A stretch of 64,000 nt of DNA, taken from contig CAVRNU010000046.1 of the NCBI GenBank assembly GCA_963722585.1, positions 1 through 64,000 on the forward strand. The letters run 5' to 3'. The translations under genes and the position numbers were made by a program. Source of the stretch: KBS-96 sp963722585. Lineage in GTDB: Bacteria > Acidobacteriota > Terriglobia > Bryobacterales > Bryobacteraceae. Under the pieces are notes generated by a model that was given only the letters and a program-made list of their open reading frames with translations, did not search any database and was not told where the DNA came from. Shown here one piece after another: positions 27,101-36,545 of this stretch (positions are counted from its first letter, which is position 1; every line of letters begins with the position of its first letter).

Positions 27101-30100
27101 CTAGTTTACAAATTCGAACTCATTCGAGCTGACGAGCACCCTGGTATATTCTTTCCATGCCGTTGAGGGCTCGCCGCTAACAGTTTCAACTGCCTTATCT
27201 GGATTGGATTGAAGGAATTGCAAGCCCAAATGTAACTCGGAGCTCGTAGGCTCACGGCCAAATACGAGCCGGTATGCTTCGGAAATTCTGGCTTCGTCCG
27301 AGCCTTTTGGATAGACGCGCTCAGCTAACTTGGCGGCTTGGGCGTATACGAAGGCGTTGTTCATAAAATAGAGCCGCTGCAGGGGCACGTTGGTCGTGAA
27401 ACGCACTTCGTCGGTAATGCTAGGATTCGGAAAGTCAAATACCTGTAAGTAATTATTTAGCCGGTAGCGGCTTACTTTGCAGTAGACAGTGCGGCGCGTA
27501 TTATCGGCAGTAAAGTCGCTCGAAGGCCCGCCCACTTTTTTCAAATCCAAATCGCCCGCCACGAATAGGATCGAATCGCGAATCTCTTCAGCATCGAGCC
27601 TTTGGCGGTTGAATCGCCAATACATGCGGTTGCTAGCGTCTTTTTCGTCATTCCTCGGATCATCTTCTGTGCTGAGCTGGTACACAGTCGAAAGCATGAT
27701 TTCCCGCTGCAATTTCTTCACCGAGAATCCCTCTTCGACAAATTTGAAGGCCAGATATTCGAGCAACTCGGAATCGGACGGCCGTTCGCCCATCTTGCCG
27801 AAGTTGTCGGGTGTTTCCACCAGTCCTGTTCCGAAGTGCCACCTCCATACACGATTGACAAATACGCGGGCAAACAAAGGGCTCGAGACAATATCGTTTG
27901 CCAGATCGAGACGGCCGCTGCCTTTTTCAAATGGCGGCGGGTCAGATTTCGAAAGCACCGCGATGAACCGGCGGGGCACAGGGTCGCCCAAGTTATGGGG
28001 ATTACCGCGGAGGTTCACCGGAATGTCAACCGGCTTCTGCTTGTCGGCGACGCCATGGACAAATGGGTATTCCGGCGGCAGTTCCTTTTTCAGCGCCTCG
28101 ATTTGAGCGTGCAGATCTTCCATATGATCCTTCCACTCCGGGCTGAGCTGATGTTCGAGAGCATAGCCGCGAAAGACAAACAATCCTGGTTCAGCCCGCT
28201 CGTCCTCGGGCGAATCGAGCGAGCGGACAAAAAGATCGAGCCATAGCTTAGCCTCGTCCGTCGGCAGCGCCTTTAATTCGAGGTCGCATCCGGGACAGAA
28301 TTGATCCTGCGTTTCAAACTCGTTTGGCTTCGCATCGCGCATTGAGCGCTTCTTCACGCCGGCCTTTGCCTTGATGACATCGTTCTCTTCCTTGATTTCC
28401 TGAGCCTCGGCCATAATACGAAGCACTCGCTTCTGGAAGCTGCCGGCGAGAAATTTCGCTTGATCTTCTGTGCCGCCCGCTCTGATCATCGCCTTCCAAT
28501 CGTTTAAGTAGGGATAAAAGCTTTGGGGGCGCGTCAGGAACTTGACCCAACGATTCAGCATTTCCTCATCGACGCGCTCCTTTTCTGCGGCTTCGGTGAC
28601 GGTCTGCTTTGGTTTGCCGGTTACCTGCCAGGCCGCGAGCATGTATTTTGCAGTCTGGTGCGCGAGTATCTGGGCAAGTTGATCGCTTTCGGTCTTTTCA
28701 AAGTTCCGCTGCTCCTCCTCGAGGTCGAGAATCTTTTGTTCCTTTTCTTGCCACACCGCCGCCTTGGCGGCCGAGACGCGCGGATACTCCTTGTAAGTGG
28801 TGCTGGCGAACACGCCGGCTAGAGCGTAGTAGTCGGTCTGCATGATGGGATCGTATTTATGGTTGTGGCAGCGCGCGCAGGCAACCGTCAGGCCCAGCAG
28901 CCCGCGACTCACCGCATCAATGCGTTCGTTGCGCTCGTCGGCGCGGCCCTGAACCGGCTCGGCCTGATCCCAAACCCAGGGCGCCTGTCCCAGAAACGCA
29001 GTGCCCGGCAGCGTTTTGTCTCTGTCTTTTGGATCAACCAGGTCTCCGGCAAGCTGCGCCCTCACGAACTGGTTGAACGGCATGTCTTTATTGAATGCGT
29101 CGATCACCCAATCGCGATAGACGTACGCGCCTTCGAATGGCATATATCCGCGCCCTTTCGGATCGAGTCCTCGCACGTCGTCTTCGGCGTAGCGCGCAAC
29201 ATCGAGCCAGTGACGCGCCCATCGTTCGCCGTAACGTGGGGAATCGAGCAACCGGTCAATCACTTTCGCGAATGCGCCGGACGATTTGTCTTTTTCGAAC
29301 GCTGTAATTTCTTCGGGAGTCGGCGGAAGTCCCGTCAAATCGTATGTTGCGCGGCGAATCAAGTCGCGCTTGCCCGCGAGCGGCACGGGTTTCAGCCCTT
29401 TCGATTCGAGCTTGGCGAGCACAAAGCGATCGATATTTGTTCGCGCCCACTTCTCGTCTTTTACTTTCGGGATTTCCGGCTCGCTGCAATGGACGGAAGG
29501 ACCAGAACTGGCGCTGCTCGTCGCTGATTCGCACTCCACTTGAAGCGGCTGGCTGCACGGCGCCCGAGTCGGGCCAGGGCGCGCCCATTTTCACCCATTG
29601 AACGAGAGCATCAATTTCTTCCTGTTTGAGATGTCCGCCTTTCGGCATTTTTAATTCGCCGGTCTGGCGAACGGCCTCGATGAGAAGGCTCTTATCGGGA
29701 TCGCCCGGAACGATGGCGGGGCCTCTTTCGCCTCCTTTCAGCAGTGCCTGGCGCGAAGTCAGGGCGAGACCGCTGCTCTGCATCTGCGTATGGCAGGGCG
29801 AGCAGCGGGTGGCCAACAACGGGCGCACTTTATTTTCGAAAAAGTCGTTGCCTGCAGTGCTCTGAGCTGTGGAAGCCGGACTGTTCGGGGCTGCGGCTGG
29901 AGCTGGAGCCGGCGCGGACCACGGAGCGCCCATGGCGATCCAACTGACCAGAATATCGATCTGCTCCTGCTTTAGATGTCCGCCTTTGGGCATCTTCAAT
30001 TCGCCGGTTTGTTTAACTGCTTCGATAAGAAGACTCTTGTCGGGACTGCCGGGAGTGATGGCGGGACCTGAATCTCCACCTTTCAGAAGTGCTTCGCGTG

Positions 30101-30332
30101 AATCGACCCGCAAGCCGCCCGACTGGCCACTGGTATGGCATGGGTAGCAGTTCTGAACAAAAATTGGCTTAACTCGCGTCTCGTAGAATTGAGGGTCTCC
30201 ACCTGGCGCCGCCGCGGCGGGCTTTGTCTCCGGCGCTTGGCTCCACGCGATACAAATCCATAGAACACCGCCACCTAATAGCGACAGATACCGCGGCTTG
30301 ATCCAGTTTTTCAACATGCCATTAGTCTTCAT
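27101..30332 (-). CDS. PSCyt1 x2 / DUF1549 / DUF1553 multi-haem protein, frameshifted
   Basis: About 1,076 residues once an extra base near 29477-29492 is removed. After a membrane-anchoring leader there are two tandem PSCyt1 cytochrome domains, each with one haem motif ('NCYPCHTSGQSGGLRVDSREALLKGG' and 'RCSPCHTQMQSSGLALTSRQALLKGG'). DUF1549 follows ('IDRFVLAKLESKGL', 'YGERWARHWLDVARYAED', a third CxxCH in 'CARCHNHKYDP'), then DUF1553 ('NRVWRWHFGTGLVETPDNFG', 'RLDAEEIRDSILFVAG'). The start ATG at 30332 overlaps the ABC ATPase stop by 11 bp. Family members are thought to be periplasmic and partner with DUF1501 proteins; the substrate is unknown. Confidence 0.85.
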
Positions 30333-31215
30333 CGCGTTTCGGACCAAAAGCTCCGCGGGAATGATACTCGACCGCGCGAACCAGATCCGCAATTTCCGGC
30401 CGTCTGCGCCGGGCCGCGATCGGCTCGCGAGCAAAAGGTAGTTTCTCGTCCATAACAATCCAGGCCGCACCAGCCGCGTTGCCGGATCTTGCCAGCACAA
30501 CGAGCCGGGAAGCAAGCGCCGCCGCCTCCAGCGTGTTATGAGTGACGAACAGGATGGTCGTTTTCGTCGCGAGCCACAGATCGTGAATCAGGTTCTGCAT
30601 GCCCGACCGCGTATTGGGATCGAGCGCGCTGAAAGCCTCGTCCATCAGCACAATCTCGGGCTTCATCATCAGCGCCTGCGCGATGGCAACCCGCTGCTGC
30701 ATGCCGCCCGAAAGCTGATGCGGGTACTTCATCGCATCTTCCCGCAGTAATCCCACTTGTTCCAAGTGCTCGATCGCCTGTTCTCGAATCGCGCGGCGAA
30801 AGCTCCAGTACGCCGGCCGAAGCCGGCCCACGGTGTGAAATCGCGCGCAGGCTGGTCCAAACGTAAGATTGCCGAGTACGGTTCTATCGGGAAACAGCGA
30901 ATATTTTTGTGGCACATATCCGCAACAGCGGCTGATTCCCGCGACTTGCCGGTTTGCGATCGATACCCGCCCCGCGCTGGGGCTTTCTTCACCCAGCACG
31001 AGTTTGAGCAGCGTACTCTTGCCGCAGCCGGTTTCGCCCAGCACGCAGACAAATTCTCCGGGTTCGACGTATAGGGTGAAATTTTCGAAAAGGGCGCGCG
31101 TTTCGCCTCGTGGAAGACAATATGAGAGCGAAACGTGCTCGAGGGCCACCGCTGTTTGAGGAGCGGAGAACGCTTTGTGAGGGAACTGGAAATCGAGAGC
31201 GGTCTGAGCGGCCAT
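30322..31215 (-). CDS. ABC transporter ATPase, guanidine/urea-carboxylase-associated type
   Basis: A 297-residue NrtD/TauB-like ATPase, starting at the ATG at 31215, which overlaps the permease stop (TAATG) and is preceded by GGAGGA. It has Walker A 'GETGCGKST', Q-loop 'YVPQKYSLFP', signature 'LSGGMQQR', Walker B 'IVLMDEAF' and switch 'VTHN'. It powers the permease encoded just upstream. Its 3' end overlaps the start of the PSCyt gene by 11 bp, an unusual coupling of an importer to a cytochrome-type protein. An in-frame ATG six codons upstream (31233) is a less likely start. Confidence 0.9.
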   Translation of the reverse strand: MAAQTALDFQFPHKAFSAPQTAVALEHVSLSYCLPRGETRALFENFTLYVEPGEFVCVLGETGCGKSTLLKLVLGEESPSAGRVSIANRQVAGISRCCGYVPQKYSLFPDRTVLGNLTFGPACARFHTVGRLRPAYWSFRRAIREQAIEHLEQVGLLREDAMKYPHQLSGGMQQRVAIAQALMMKPEIVLMDEAFSALDPNTRSGMQNLIHDLWLATKTTILFVTHNTLEAAALASRLVVLARSGNAAGAAWIVMDEKLPFAREPIAARRRRPEIADLVRAVEYHSRGAFGPKRDED

Positions 31216-32075
31216 TATTCCTCCCGAAACCACGGATGCGCGGTGCGATTCAGAATGCGCAAGGCGTAATCGACGGCGAATAGCAGGAGCGCTACCCAGA
31301 GGACATAAGGAATGATAATGTCCATACCCATGTGGCGGCGCATTAAGGCGATGCGATAGGCGAGACCGTCAGTTGAGGCAATCATCTCGCCCGCGAACAA
31401 AAACAGCATGAGCGGCTTCAAGTTCAGCCGGATGCTGTGAATGATGCGCGGCAGTATCTGCTTCAATACGATGCGGTAGGCGATGTCGCCGCTCTTCGCG
31501 CCCAGCGTAAACCCCTTTACGATCTGCTCGCGCGGAACCGATTTCGCGAGATTGTACGTGTCCAAAATGATGGTGGGCGCAACTCCGATGACCATCAACA
31601 TCACTTTCGACAATTCACCGATTCCGAAGGCAATGAACAAAATGGGAAGCACCGAAAGCGCGATGATCTTGTCGAAGAACAAGACAAAGCGCAGGAACAG
31701 CACGCCGATATAGGGGAACAAAGCGATATGGAGGCCAACGATGACCGCTGGGATCAGCAGCGCAAGGCTGACAAGAAATCGTTTCGAGCTCGCCCAAGTG
31801 TCCTTCCACAGCATGCTGTGCGGGACGCGCCGCCACCAGCTTTGCTGCGCGACCGTGCCGTCGTCATCTTCGTCGGGAGGATTCAATACAGCGTTCTGGA
31901 TGCCGCGCGCCAATTGCGTCAGCGTGGGCAAGACGCGATCGTCGGGATTCTCGCGATGCCTCTTCACCGATTCCTGAAGATAAAGGCCAATACCGATCGC
32001 GAACAGCAGCCACGAGAGAGCAAACCACGTCAACCGCGATGGCTTGGCTTCGATCTGAAAAGGCGCGAACGTCAT
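31215..32075 (-). CDS. ABC transporter permease
   Basis: A 286-residue inner-membrane permease of the nitrate/sulfonate/taurine (BPD) type. The first helix is 'LTWFALSWLLFAIGIGLYL'. A soluble stretch of about 60 residues with acidic 'PPDEDDDG' precedes the core helices 'FLVSLALLIPAVIVGLHIALFPYIG', 'IIALSVLPILFIAFGIGELSKVMLM' and a C-terminal pair. The EAA-like loop is 'TLGAKSGDIAYRIVLKQILPRIIHSIRL', which docks on the ATPase. It lies 2 bp from the binding-protein gene and overlaps the ATPase gene. The long acidic loop after helix 1 is typical of the urea-carboxylase-linked subgroup rather than of NrtB or TauC. Confidence 0.88.
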   Translation of the reverse strand: MTFAPFQIEAKPSRLTWFALSWLLFAIGIGLYLQESVKRHRENPDDRVLPTLTQLARGIQNAVLNPPDEDDDGTVAQQSWWRRVPHSMLWKDTWASSKRFLVSLALLIPAVIVGLHIALFPYIGVLFLRFVLFFDKIIALSVLPILFIAFGIGELSKVMLMVIGVAPTIILDTYNLAKSVPREQIVKGFTLGAKSGDIAYRIVLKQILPRIIHSIRLNLKPLMLFLFAGEMIASTDGLAYRIALMRRHMGMDIIIPYVLWVALLLFAVDYALRILNRTAHPWFREE

Positions 32076-32077
32076 GG

Positions 32078-33145
32078 TCAGAGCTTCCCCTCGGCCGCCA
32101 ATTGCATATAGCTTGCATCGAACCGCAGACGCACACGATCCTTCTTCCCTTGAATCGACTTGTCGGGATAGAGGATTGCTACATCGTCTGGCGAAGCCGT
32201 ATGCTCGCCCAGTAAGCCATGGTGAAAGCAGAACTGCCGCACCAGGTCCATCTTTTGTTTGAGCTCGGGAGATTGGGTGAAATCGGCAGCCGATTTCGGA
32301 GTGTAAAACAGATGCGTGGTCGACAACTGTTCGCGGAACGAGACGAGCGTATCGTTCGAGGCCGCGGCGCTGCCGGCCATCGCTTTGTCAGACGCCGGGC
32401 TGTTCGACGAAAGCTGGCTCAATACTTCATACCAAGCGCCTGTGATGGCTTTCGCAAACCGTACACCGGACCCGTCGGGGCGTTTCAAAATATCGGTTCT
32501 GACAACCAGCAGATCCAAAATCTCGCCAGGAATTTTCGAAGAATCGAAGAGTGTCTGGACTCCATGCATCCTGCGAATCTGCGAAACCAGCGGCTTCCAC
32601 GTCACCACCGCCTGGCTCGAGCTGTCGTTCATGAATGCCGCCACAATGTCGGAGTCCGACGTATTCAAGAGCCGTACCTGGCGAAGCTGATCCTGTTCGC
32701 CATTCATTACCATGGCCCGCTCGAACAGATACTCCGAGACGGTTTTTTGCACGAGCATCACCTGCTTGCCCGGCAATTGGCGCATGGTCACGCCGTCTCG
32801 CACAAGAAGTGCATCGTTGCCGTTCGAGTAGTCTCCCATGAGGATGGCCGTCGAATCGACGCCCGAGGCAGCCGGCATATCGAGCGCCTCCATGTTCGTC
32901 ATGGTGCAAGCGTCGATGTTCTTGGCGACGAAGGCGTCCAATGAAGGCGCATAGTCGAATCGCTGCACCTTGATGTCGACGCCATATTTGTCGGACCACC
33001 GCTTCAAAATGCCCGATTTTTCCATGTAGTAGTACGGATTCCAACCTACATAGATAGACCAGCCAACAGTGAAAACTGGATTTGCGGCGGAAGCGGAGAG
33101 ACTAATCCCTACGAGCAGAACCGTAAGAAACTGCAGTCGTCGCAT
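32078..33145 (-). CDS. ABC transporter substrate-binding protein, urea/guanidine-carboxylase region type
   Basis: A 355-residue periplasmic binding protein with signal peptide 'LTVLLVGISLSASA'. The mature sequence 'FTVGWSIYVGWNPYYYMEKSGILKRWSDKYGVDIKVQRFDYAPSLDAF', 'IDACTMTNMEALDMPAASGVDSTAILMGDYSNGNDALL' and 'LLNTSDSDIVAAFMNDSSSQAVVTWKPLV' follows the NMT1-like subfamily that is linked to urea/guanidine carboxylase operons (the ABC_peri_uca pattern). With the degradation operon 13 kb upstream in the same window, guanidine or a related N-compound is the likely ligand. It is the first gene of a leftward operon. Confidence 0.9.
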   Translation of the reverse strand: MRRLQFLTVLLVGISLSASAANPVFTVGWSIYVGWNPYYYMEKSGILKRWSDKYGVDIKVQRFDYAPSLDAFVAKNIDACTMTNMEALDMPAASGVDSTAILMGDYSNGNDALLVRDGVTMRQLPGKQVMLVQKTVSEYLFERAMVMNGEQDQLRQVRLLNTSDSDIVAAFMNDSSSQAVVTWKPLVSQIRRMHGVQTLFDSSKIPGEILDLLVVRTDILKRPDGSGVRFAKAITGAWYEVLSQLSSNSPASDKAMAGSAAASNDTLVSFREQLSTTHLFYTPKSAADFTQSPELKQKMDLVRQFCFHHGLLGEHTASPDDVAILYPDKSIQGKKDRVRLRFDASYMQLAAEGKL

Positions 33146-33168
33146 CGACGTTTTCGTCGTGCCTCCCC
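33143..33168 (-). promoter_or_regulatory. Hairpin between ribosome site and start codon of the binding-protein gene
   Basis: On the minus strand GGGGAG (33163-33168) is followed by CGACG-AAAA-CGTCG (33146-33159) and then ATG. The ribosome site is therefore about 17 nt from the start, but folding of the 5-bp hairpin would shorten the effective distance to a normal value. It may tune initiation. No guanidine riboswitch consensus was seen further upstream. Confidence 0.45.
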
Positions 33169-33314
33169 CTATGCAACTTTGAACGTTTTGAATGCCGCGT
33201 TTGACGGGAACGCGAGCAGGATGGCGCGGACACGGCCTTCAACGGAATCGACTGGAATTCTTCGTGGAAGGTGCTACTTTCTACAAAGTATATATCAATC
33301 GAGAAGCGCTGGAG

Positions 33315-34439
33315 CTAACTTAACACCGGCGCCGGTATCCTCGATGCCAGGTCGGGCAGCGGGGGAAAATCGGTGTACGGCTCGGTTTGGTACCAATAAG
33401 CGGTCGAGTAGTAGCAATCGTGCCGGTCGTTGGCGTGGCCATGTTCTATGGTGTGTTTGATGTAGCTGTTAAAAGCGACAGGATTGTCGGCGTGCCAGCG
33501 ATAGAGACAGTATCTGCCGCCGGTTCGCTCGCCCAAGGCGATGAACGGCGCACCATTATATAGATAAGCGAAGGGGATGGCCGTGTCGCGTCCGCCAAAA
33601 TCCCAAGCACCGCAAATGTAGTCTTCAGTTCCCGTGCCGTTAATTTTGGGCGTCTTTTTATCGTCGATGAAAATCATTTCGTCGCCTTCGCCCATCCAAA
33701 GCTCCGCGTTCTGCACGACGCCCAGAGTGATGCCCATCATGTGGCCTTTGCCTTCCGCTTCAAAGAAGACATAGTTGTTCTTGCCGGATCGATTGAGTTC
33801 TTTCTCTTCGGACGCGTAGGTCTGAGCCTGGTTCGGCACTGCCTGCCGGTACTGCGCATGAAAGTAGAGCGCTTCGGCGGGAAGCGACGAAACACGCTGA
33901 TAATCGATATTCGAGTAGAACGCCTGAATCGGGAGTTTTCCTTCGTTGGTCACCGTCATTCGTGCCGATTTCCTAAAAGGCATCGCGAAATAACAGTTCA
34001 AAGCCTTTACAGAGGAACAGTTCAGGAAGGCGGATTGATACAGACAGTACTCGTTAACATTCAGCCCGAAAAAATCGCCTATAGGAACTTCTACGCTCGG
34101 TTTATCGTGGCCGTCCCAGTACATGCGCAAGACGATTTCTTTCAAATGATCTCCACTTTTCGCGGCGATGGTGAACCAGATGTGAGTGATGATTCCCGGC
34201 CCATCGGACTCGAACACGGTTCGCGTCGCTCCCGCGTCGACTTTCCAGCTGTCGGCATTTCCGCCCGTACGGTCGTAGCTTGATTGCTTCAGGGTTTCAT
34301 AGTCTTGCCACCGGGCGTACGGCGGCAGCGCCGGCGGGGTCGAATTCGCGGAAGGCTGCGCCGCGGCGGAGCCTGCTCCAATCAGCGGCACAGCGCCTAA
34401 ATATCTTAAGAAACTGCGGCGTCTCGATTGTTCGTTCAT
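33315..34439 (-). CDS. DUF2961 (GH172-type) secreted hydrolase
   Basis: A 374-residue DUF2961 protein. The N-terminus 'RRRSFLRYLGAVPLIGAGSAAA' is a Tat-type signal. Domain marks are 'YETLKQSSYDRTGGNADSWKV', 'DGPGIITHIWFTIA', 'LRMYWDGHDKPSVEVPIGDFFG', 'MPFRKSARMTVTNEG', 'WMGEGDEMIFIDDKKTPKINGTGTEDYICGAWDFG' and 'YRWHADNPVAF'. Characterised members are GH172 difructose-anhydride and D-arabinan/fructofuranan hydrolases that work as oligomers. A secreted glycan-degrading role is likely; the linkage is unknown. It follows the MFS transporter gene on the same strand, and the two may be expressed together. Confidence 0.92.
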   Translation of the reverse strand: MNEQSRRRSFLRYLGAVPLIGAGSAAAQPSANSTPPALPPYARWQDYETLKQSSYDRTGGNADSWKVDAGATRTVFESDGPGIITHIWFTIAAKSGDHLKEIVLRMYWDGHDKPSVEVPIGDFFGLNVNEYCLYQSAFLNCSSVKALNCYFAMPFRKSARMTVTNEGKLPIQAFYSNIDYQRVSSLPAEALYFHAQYRQAVPNQAQTYASEEKELNRSGKNNYVFFEAEGKGHMMGITLGVVQNAELWMGEGDEMIFIDDKKTPKINGTGTEDYICGAWDFGGRDTAIPFAYLYNGAPFIALGERTGGRYCLYRWHADNPVAFNSYIKHTIEHGHANDRHDCYYSTAYWYQTEPYTDFPPLPDLASRIPAPVLS

Positions 34440-34481
34440 TGAAATCCTCCATCAAAAGCGCAAGCCGCTTGTCATGGGCTA

Positions 34482-35795
34482 TTAAGCGCGATTCAGACTC
34501 AGCGCGGGTTCGGGTTCGCGGTGGGGCGCAACTACCGACACGGTCGGATCGATACGTAAGAACAGAAGTCCACTTACGATCAGCATCGCGGCCAGCGGAT
34601 AAATGGGCAGATTGAATTGATCGTGCAGACTGAACTGGCGATGCCGAAGGTATGTCACCGCGTAACCGAAGGCGATCGACGAGAGAAACGACCCAACTTG
34701 CCCGGCCATATTCATCGAAGCCGAAATGCCACCGGCATGGTCGCCGCCCACATCCATGCAAACCGCCCACGAGACCGGCAGCATCGAGTCTTGAAACCCG
34801 TAGCTGACAGCCAGAAAAACACCCGCGAGCACCGCGCTTGGCGTGGCAGCCATCAGCGTGAGAAAAATGCCGCCGCCCAGCAGACCGCCGCCGCCGATCA
34901 GGCGCCGGCCCCACTTCAGGCCAATCCTGCCGCACAGATAGTCGCTCACCCATCCTCCGCCAAGATCCCCGAACGATGCAATCAGAAAGGGCAGCATGGC
35001 CCAATACTTCATCTGGCCGGGCGCGAATCCTCTGCCCTGCTCGAGATAGGTTGGCATCCAGGAAATGAAAAAGTACGAACCCCAGCAATAGGTGTGATAC
35101 ATCAGCAGAATCACCCAGAAATTCGGGCTGCGGCTCGCGATGCTCCAGGGCAGCCGATGGTCTTTCGCGACGCGAGGCGTTTCTCCAATTTCCTTGAGCT
35201 CTCGCGCGGAAATGCTCTTGACGTCGCTTGGATGATCGCGATACAGCGAGTACCATCCGATCGTCCATGCGACGCCAACCACGCCCAGGATGAAGAACGA
35301 AAGCCGCCAGCCGAACCGGATTGTTAATGGCACCACAATCAAGGGCGACAGCGCTCCGCCTATGCGGCTCGCCATCCACGATACGCCAATCGCGCGCCCG
35401 CGTTCGCGTTCGGGGAACCATCGCGATACGACTGCCGAGATATTGGGGAACGCGCCGGCTTCGCCTGCTCCGAAAAGAAATCGAACAACTAACAGCGCCC
35501 AAAATCGCGTGATGGAGCCGGTCAGCGCGGTGAAGGCCGACCACCACAGCACGATGCGCGTCAGGACTCGCCGGCCGCCGACCCGGTCTCCCATGGCGCC
35601 CGTCGGAATTTCAAAAAGCGCGTAGGAGACGGTGAAAACACCAAGCACCCATCCCCACTCGGAAGGCCCCAGATGGAGCTCCTTCTGCATCGGTCCTGAC
35701 GCGACCGCAATACACACGCGATCGAGATAGGTGATGACCGACAGGAGAAAGAGCCCTGAAAGGACACGATAGCGAAAACGCATGAACGGGGGCAT
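34482..35795 (-). CDS. MFS transporter, anion:cation symporter type
   Basis: A 437-residue 12-helix major facilitator. I chose the ATG at 35795; the open frame extends 77 codons upstream but that part is not MFS-like. 'LSVITYLDRVCIAVASGPMQKELHLGPSEWGWVLGVFTVSYALFEIPTGAMGDRVGGRRVL' is the signature of the ACS family (hexuronate, glucarate and other organic anions). 'RWFPERERGRAIGVSWMASRIGGALSPLIV' and 'WMPTYLEQGRGF' agree. Next to a GH172-type hydrolase gene it probably imports sugar acids or related products. The reverse overlapping frame at 34297-35547 is a GC-driven shadow. Confidence 0.9.
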   Translation of the reverse strand: MPPFMRFRYRVLSGLFLLSVITYLDRVCIAVASGPMQKELHLGPSEWGWVLGVFTVSYALFEIPTGAMGDRVGGRRVLTRIVLWWSAFTALTGSITRFWALLVVRFLFGAGEAGAFPNISAVVSRWFPERERGRAIGVSWMASRIGGALSPLIVVPLTIRFGWRLSFFILGVVGVAWTIGWYSLYRDHPSDVKSISARELKEIGETPRVAKDHRLPWSIASRSPNFWVILLMYHTYCWGSYFFISWMPTYLEQGRGFAPGQMKYWAMLPFLIASFGDLGGGWVSDYLCGRIGLKWGRRLIGGGGLLGGGIFLTLMAATPSAVLAGVFLAVSYGFQDSMLPVSWAVCMDVGGDHAGGISASMNMAGQVGSFLSSIAFGYAVTYLRHRQFSLHDQFNLPIYPLAAMLIVSGLLFLRIDPTVSVVAPHREPEPALSLNRA

Positions 35796-35949
35796 TATTT
35801 CATATCGCTCAACATTTATTTCCGTTACTTTCCCTCGGCCGGATGCGAATAAAATAGTCGTGGCCGGGGTCCTTATATGTAACGAGGATCGGCCATATGA
35901 GTTTTCTTCGGGCCGCAAGGCCGCTAAGGGAGATAAGGGGATAAAACAC

Positions 35950-36462
35950 ATGCTACGGACAACTTTGCTTGCTTGCCTTTTCACGGTGGTCGCTTCGGCG
36001 GCCAGCTCAACCTCCGGACCGGGCATTGAGCGCTACGTGAAACACCTTCAAACGTCACGCGACTTCACAATAAAGGTTGCGGAACAAATGCCCGACGCTG
36101 AGTTCTCATTTAAGCTCACTCCACCGCAAATGAGTTTCGCCCAGCAGCTCATCCATATTGGTCAGGCGAATCTCCATTTCTACACGGCGCTGGCGGGAGA
36201 AAAGGAGCCGCCATTCGCCAAGCCCACGTCGGCTACGAAGGCGGACGTGATCGATTATTTGACGCGCTCTTTCAATTACTGCATTGACACTTTGCAGAAA
36301 TTGTCGGAAGCGCAGTTGGACAAGAAGTATTCGATGGAAGATACGCAGATGAGCGGCTGGGATGTTGTGATGTTGTCGCTCGATCACACTACCCACCACC
36401 GCGCGCAATGTGAGATGTACCTGCGCGTGAAAGGCATCACGCCCACGACATATGAATTCTAG
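35950..36462 (+). CDS. Exported DinB-like four-helix protein
   Basis: A 170-residue protein. I start at ATG 35950, which gives a signal peptide 'LLACLFTVVASAASS' and has AAGGGG 9-14 bases upstream. The mature part is a DinB/DUF664-type helical bundle: 'VKHLQTSRDFTIKVAEQMPDAEFSFKLTPPQMSFAQQLIHIGQANLHFYTAL' and 'MSGWDVVMLSLDHTTHHRAQCEMYLRVKGITPTTYEF'. Histidines in 'LIHIGQ' and 'LDHTTHHRAQ' are the usual metal triad. Members act as metal-dependent thiol-linked hydrolases or transferases; export is unusual but common in Acidobacteria. It is divergent from the MFS gene, and a double hairpin follows it. Confidence 0.85.
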   Translation: MLRTTLLACLFTVVASAASSTSGPGIERYVKHLQTSRDFTIKVAEQMPDAEFSFKLTPPQMSFAQQLIHIGQANLHFYTALAGEKEPPFAKPTSATKADVIDYLTRSFNYCIDTLQKLSEAQLDKKYSMEDTQMSGWDVVMLSLDHTTHHRAQCEMYLRVKGITPTTYEF

Positions 36463-36482
36463 TAGCCTGGCACAACTCGAGA

Positions 36483-36527
36483 CGGTGAACTGAAGTTCAC
36501 CGCGGCACGCTGAAGCGTGCGCCACAC
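36483..36527. repeat. REP-like double hairpin
   Basis: CGGTGAACT-GA-AGTTCACCG (36483-36502), then GCACGCT-GA-AGCGTGC (36505-36520) and the tail GCCACAC. Both stems are perfect and both have the apex CTGAAG. The design matches 53333-53372, where the apex is CTAAAG and the tail CCCCACC. It lies between convergent genes. Confidence 0.7.
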
Positions 36528-36545
36528 ATTTGGGATGCTGCGAAT

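Noticed and set aside
27489..28246. Plus-strand ORFs of about 205-214 codons opposite the DUF1553 gene
   Set aside because: Antisense shadows; the minus-strand frame carries DUF1549/DUF1553 motifs throughout.
33146..33314. Guanidine riboswitch upstream of the binding-protein gene
   Set aside because: None of the conserved guanidine-I (ACTGGTCCGAGAG-type), guanidine-II or guanidine-III cores could be found in this leader, nor in the 14-bp gap before the first DUF1989 gene.
34297..35547. Minus-strand ORF of 416 codons overlapping the MFS gene
   Set aside because: Same strand, other frame; arginine-rich and without domains, whereas the MFS frame has complete family motifs.
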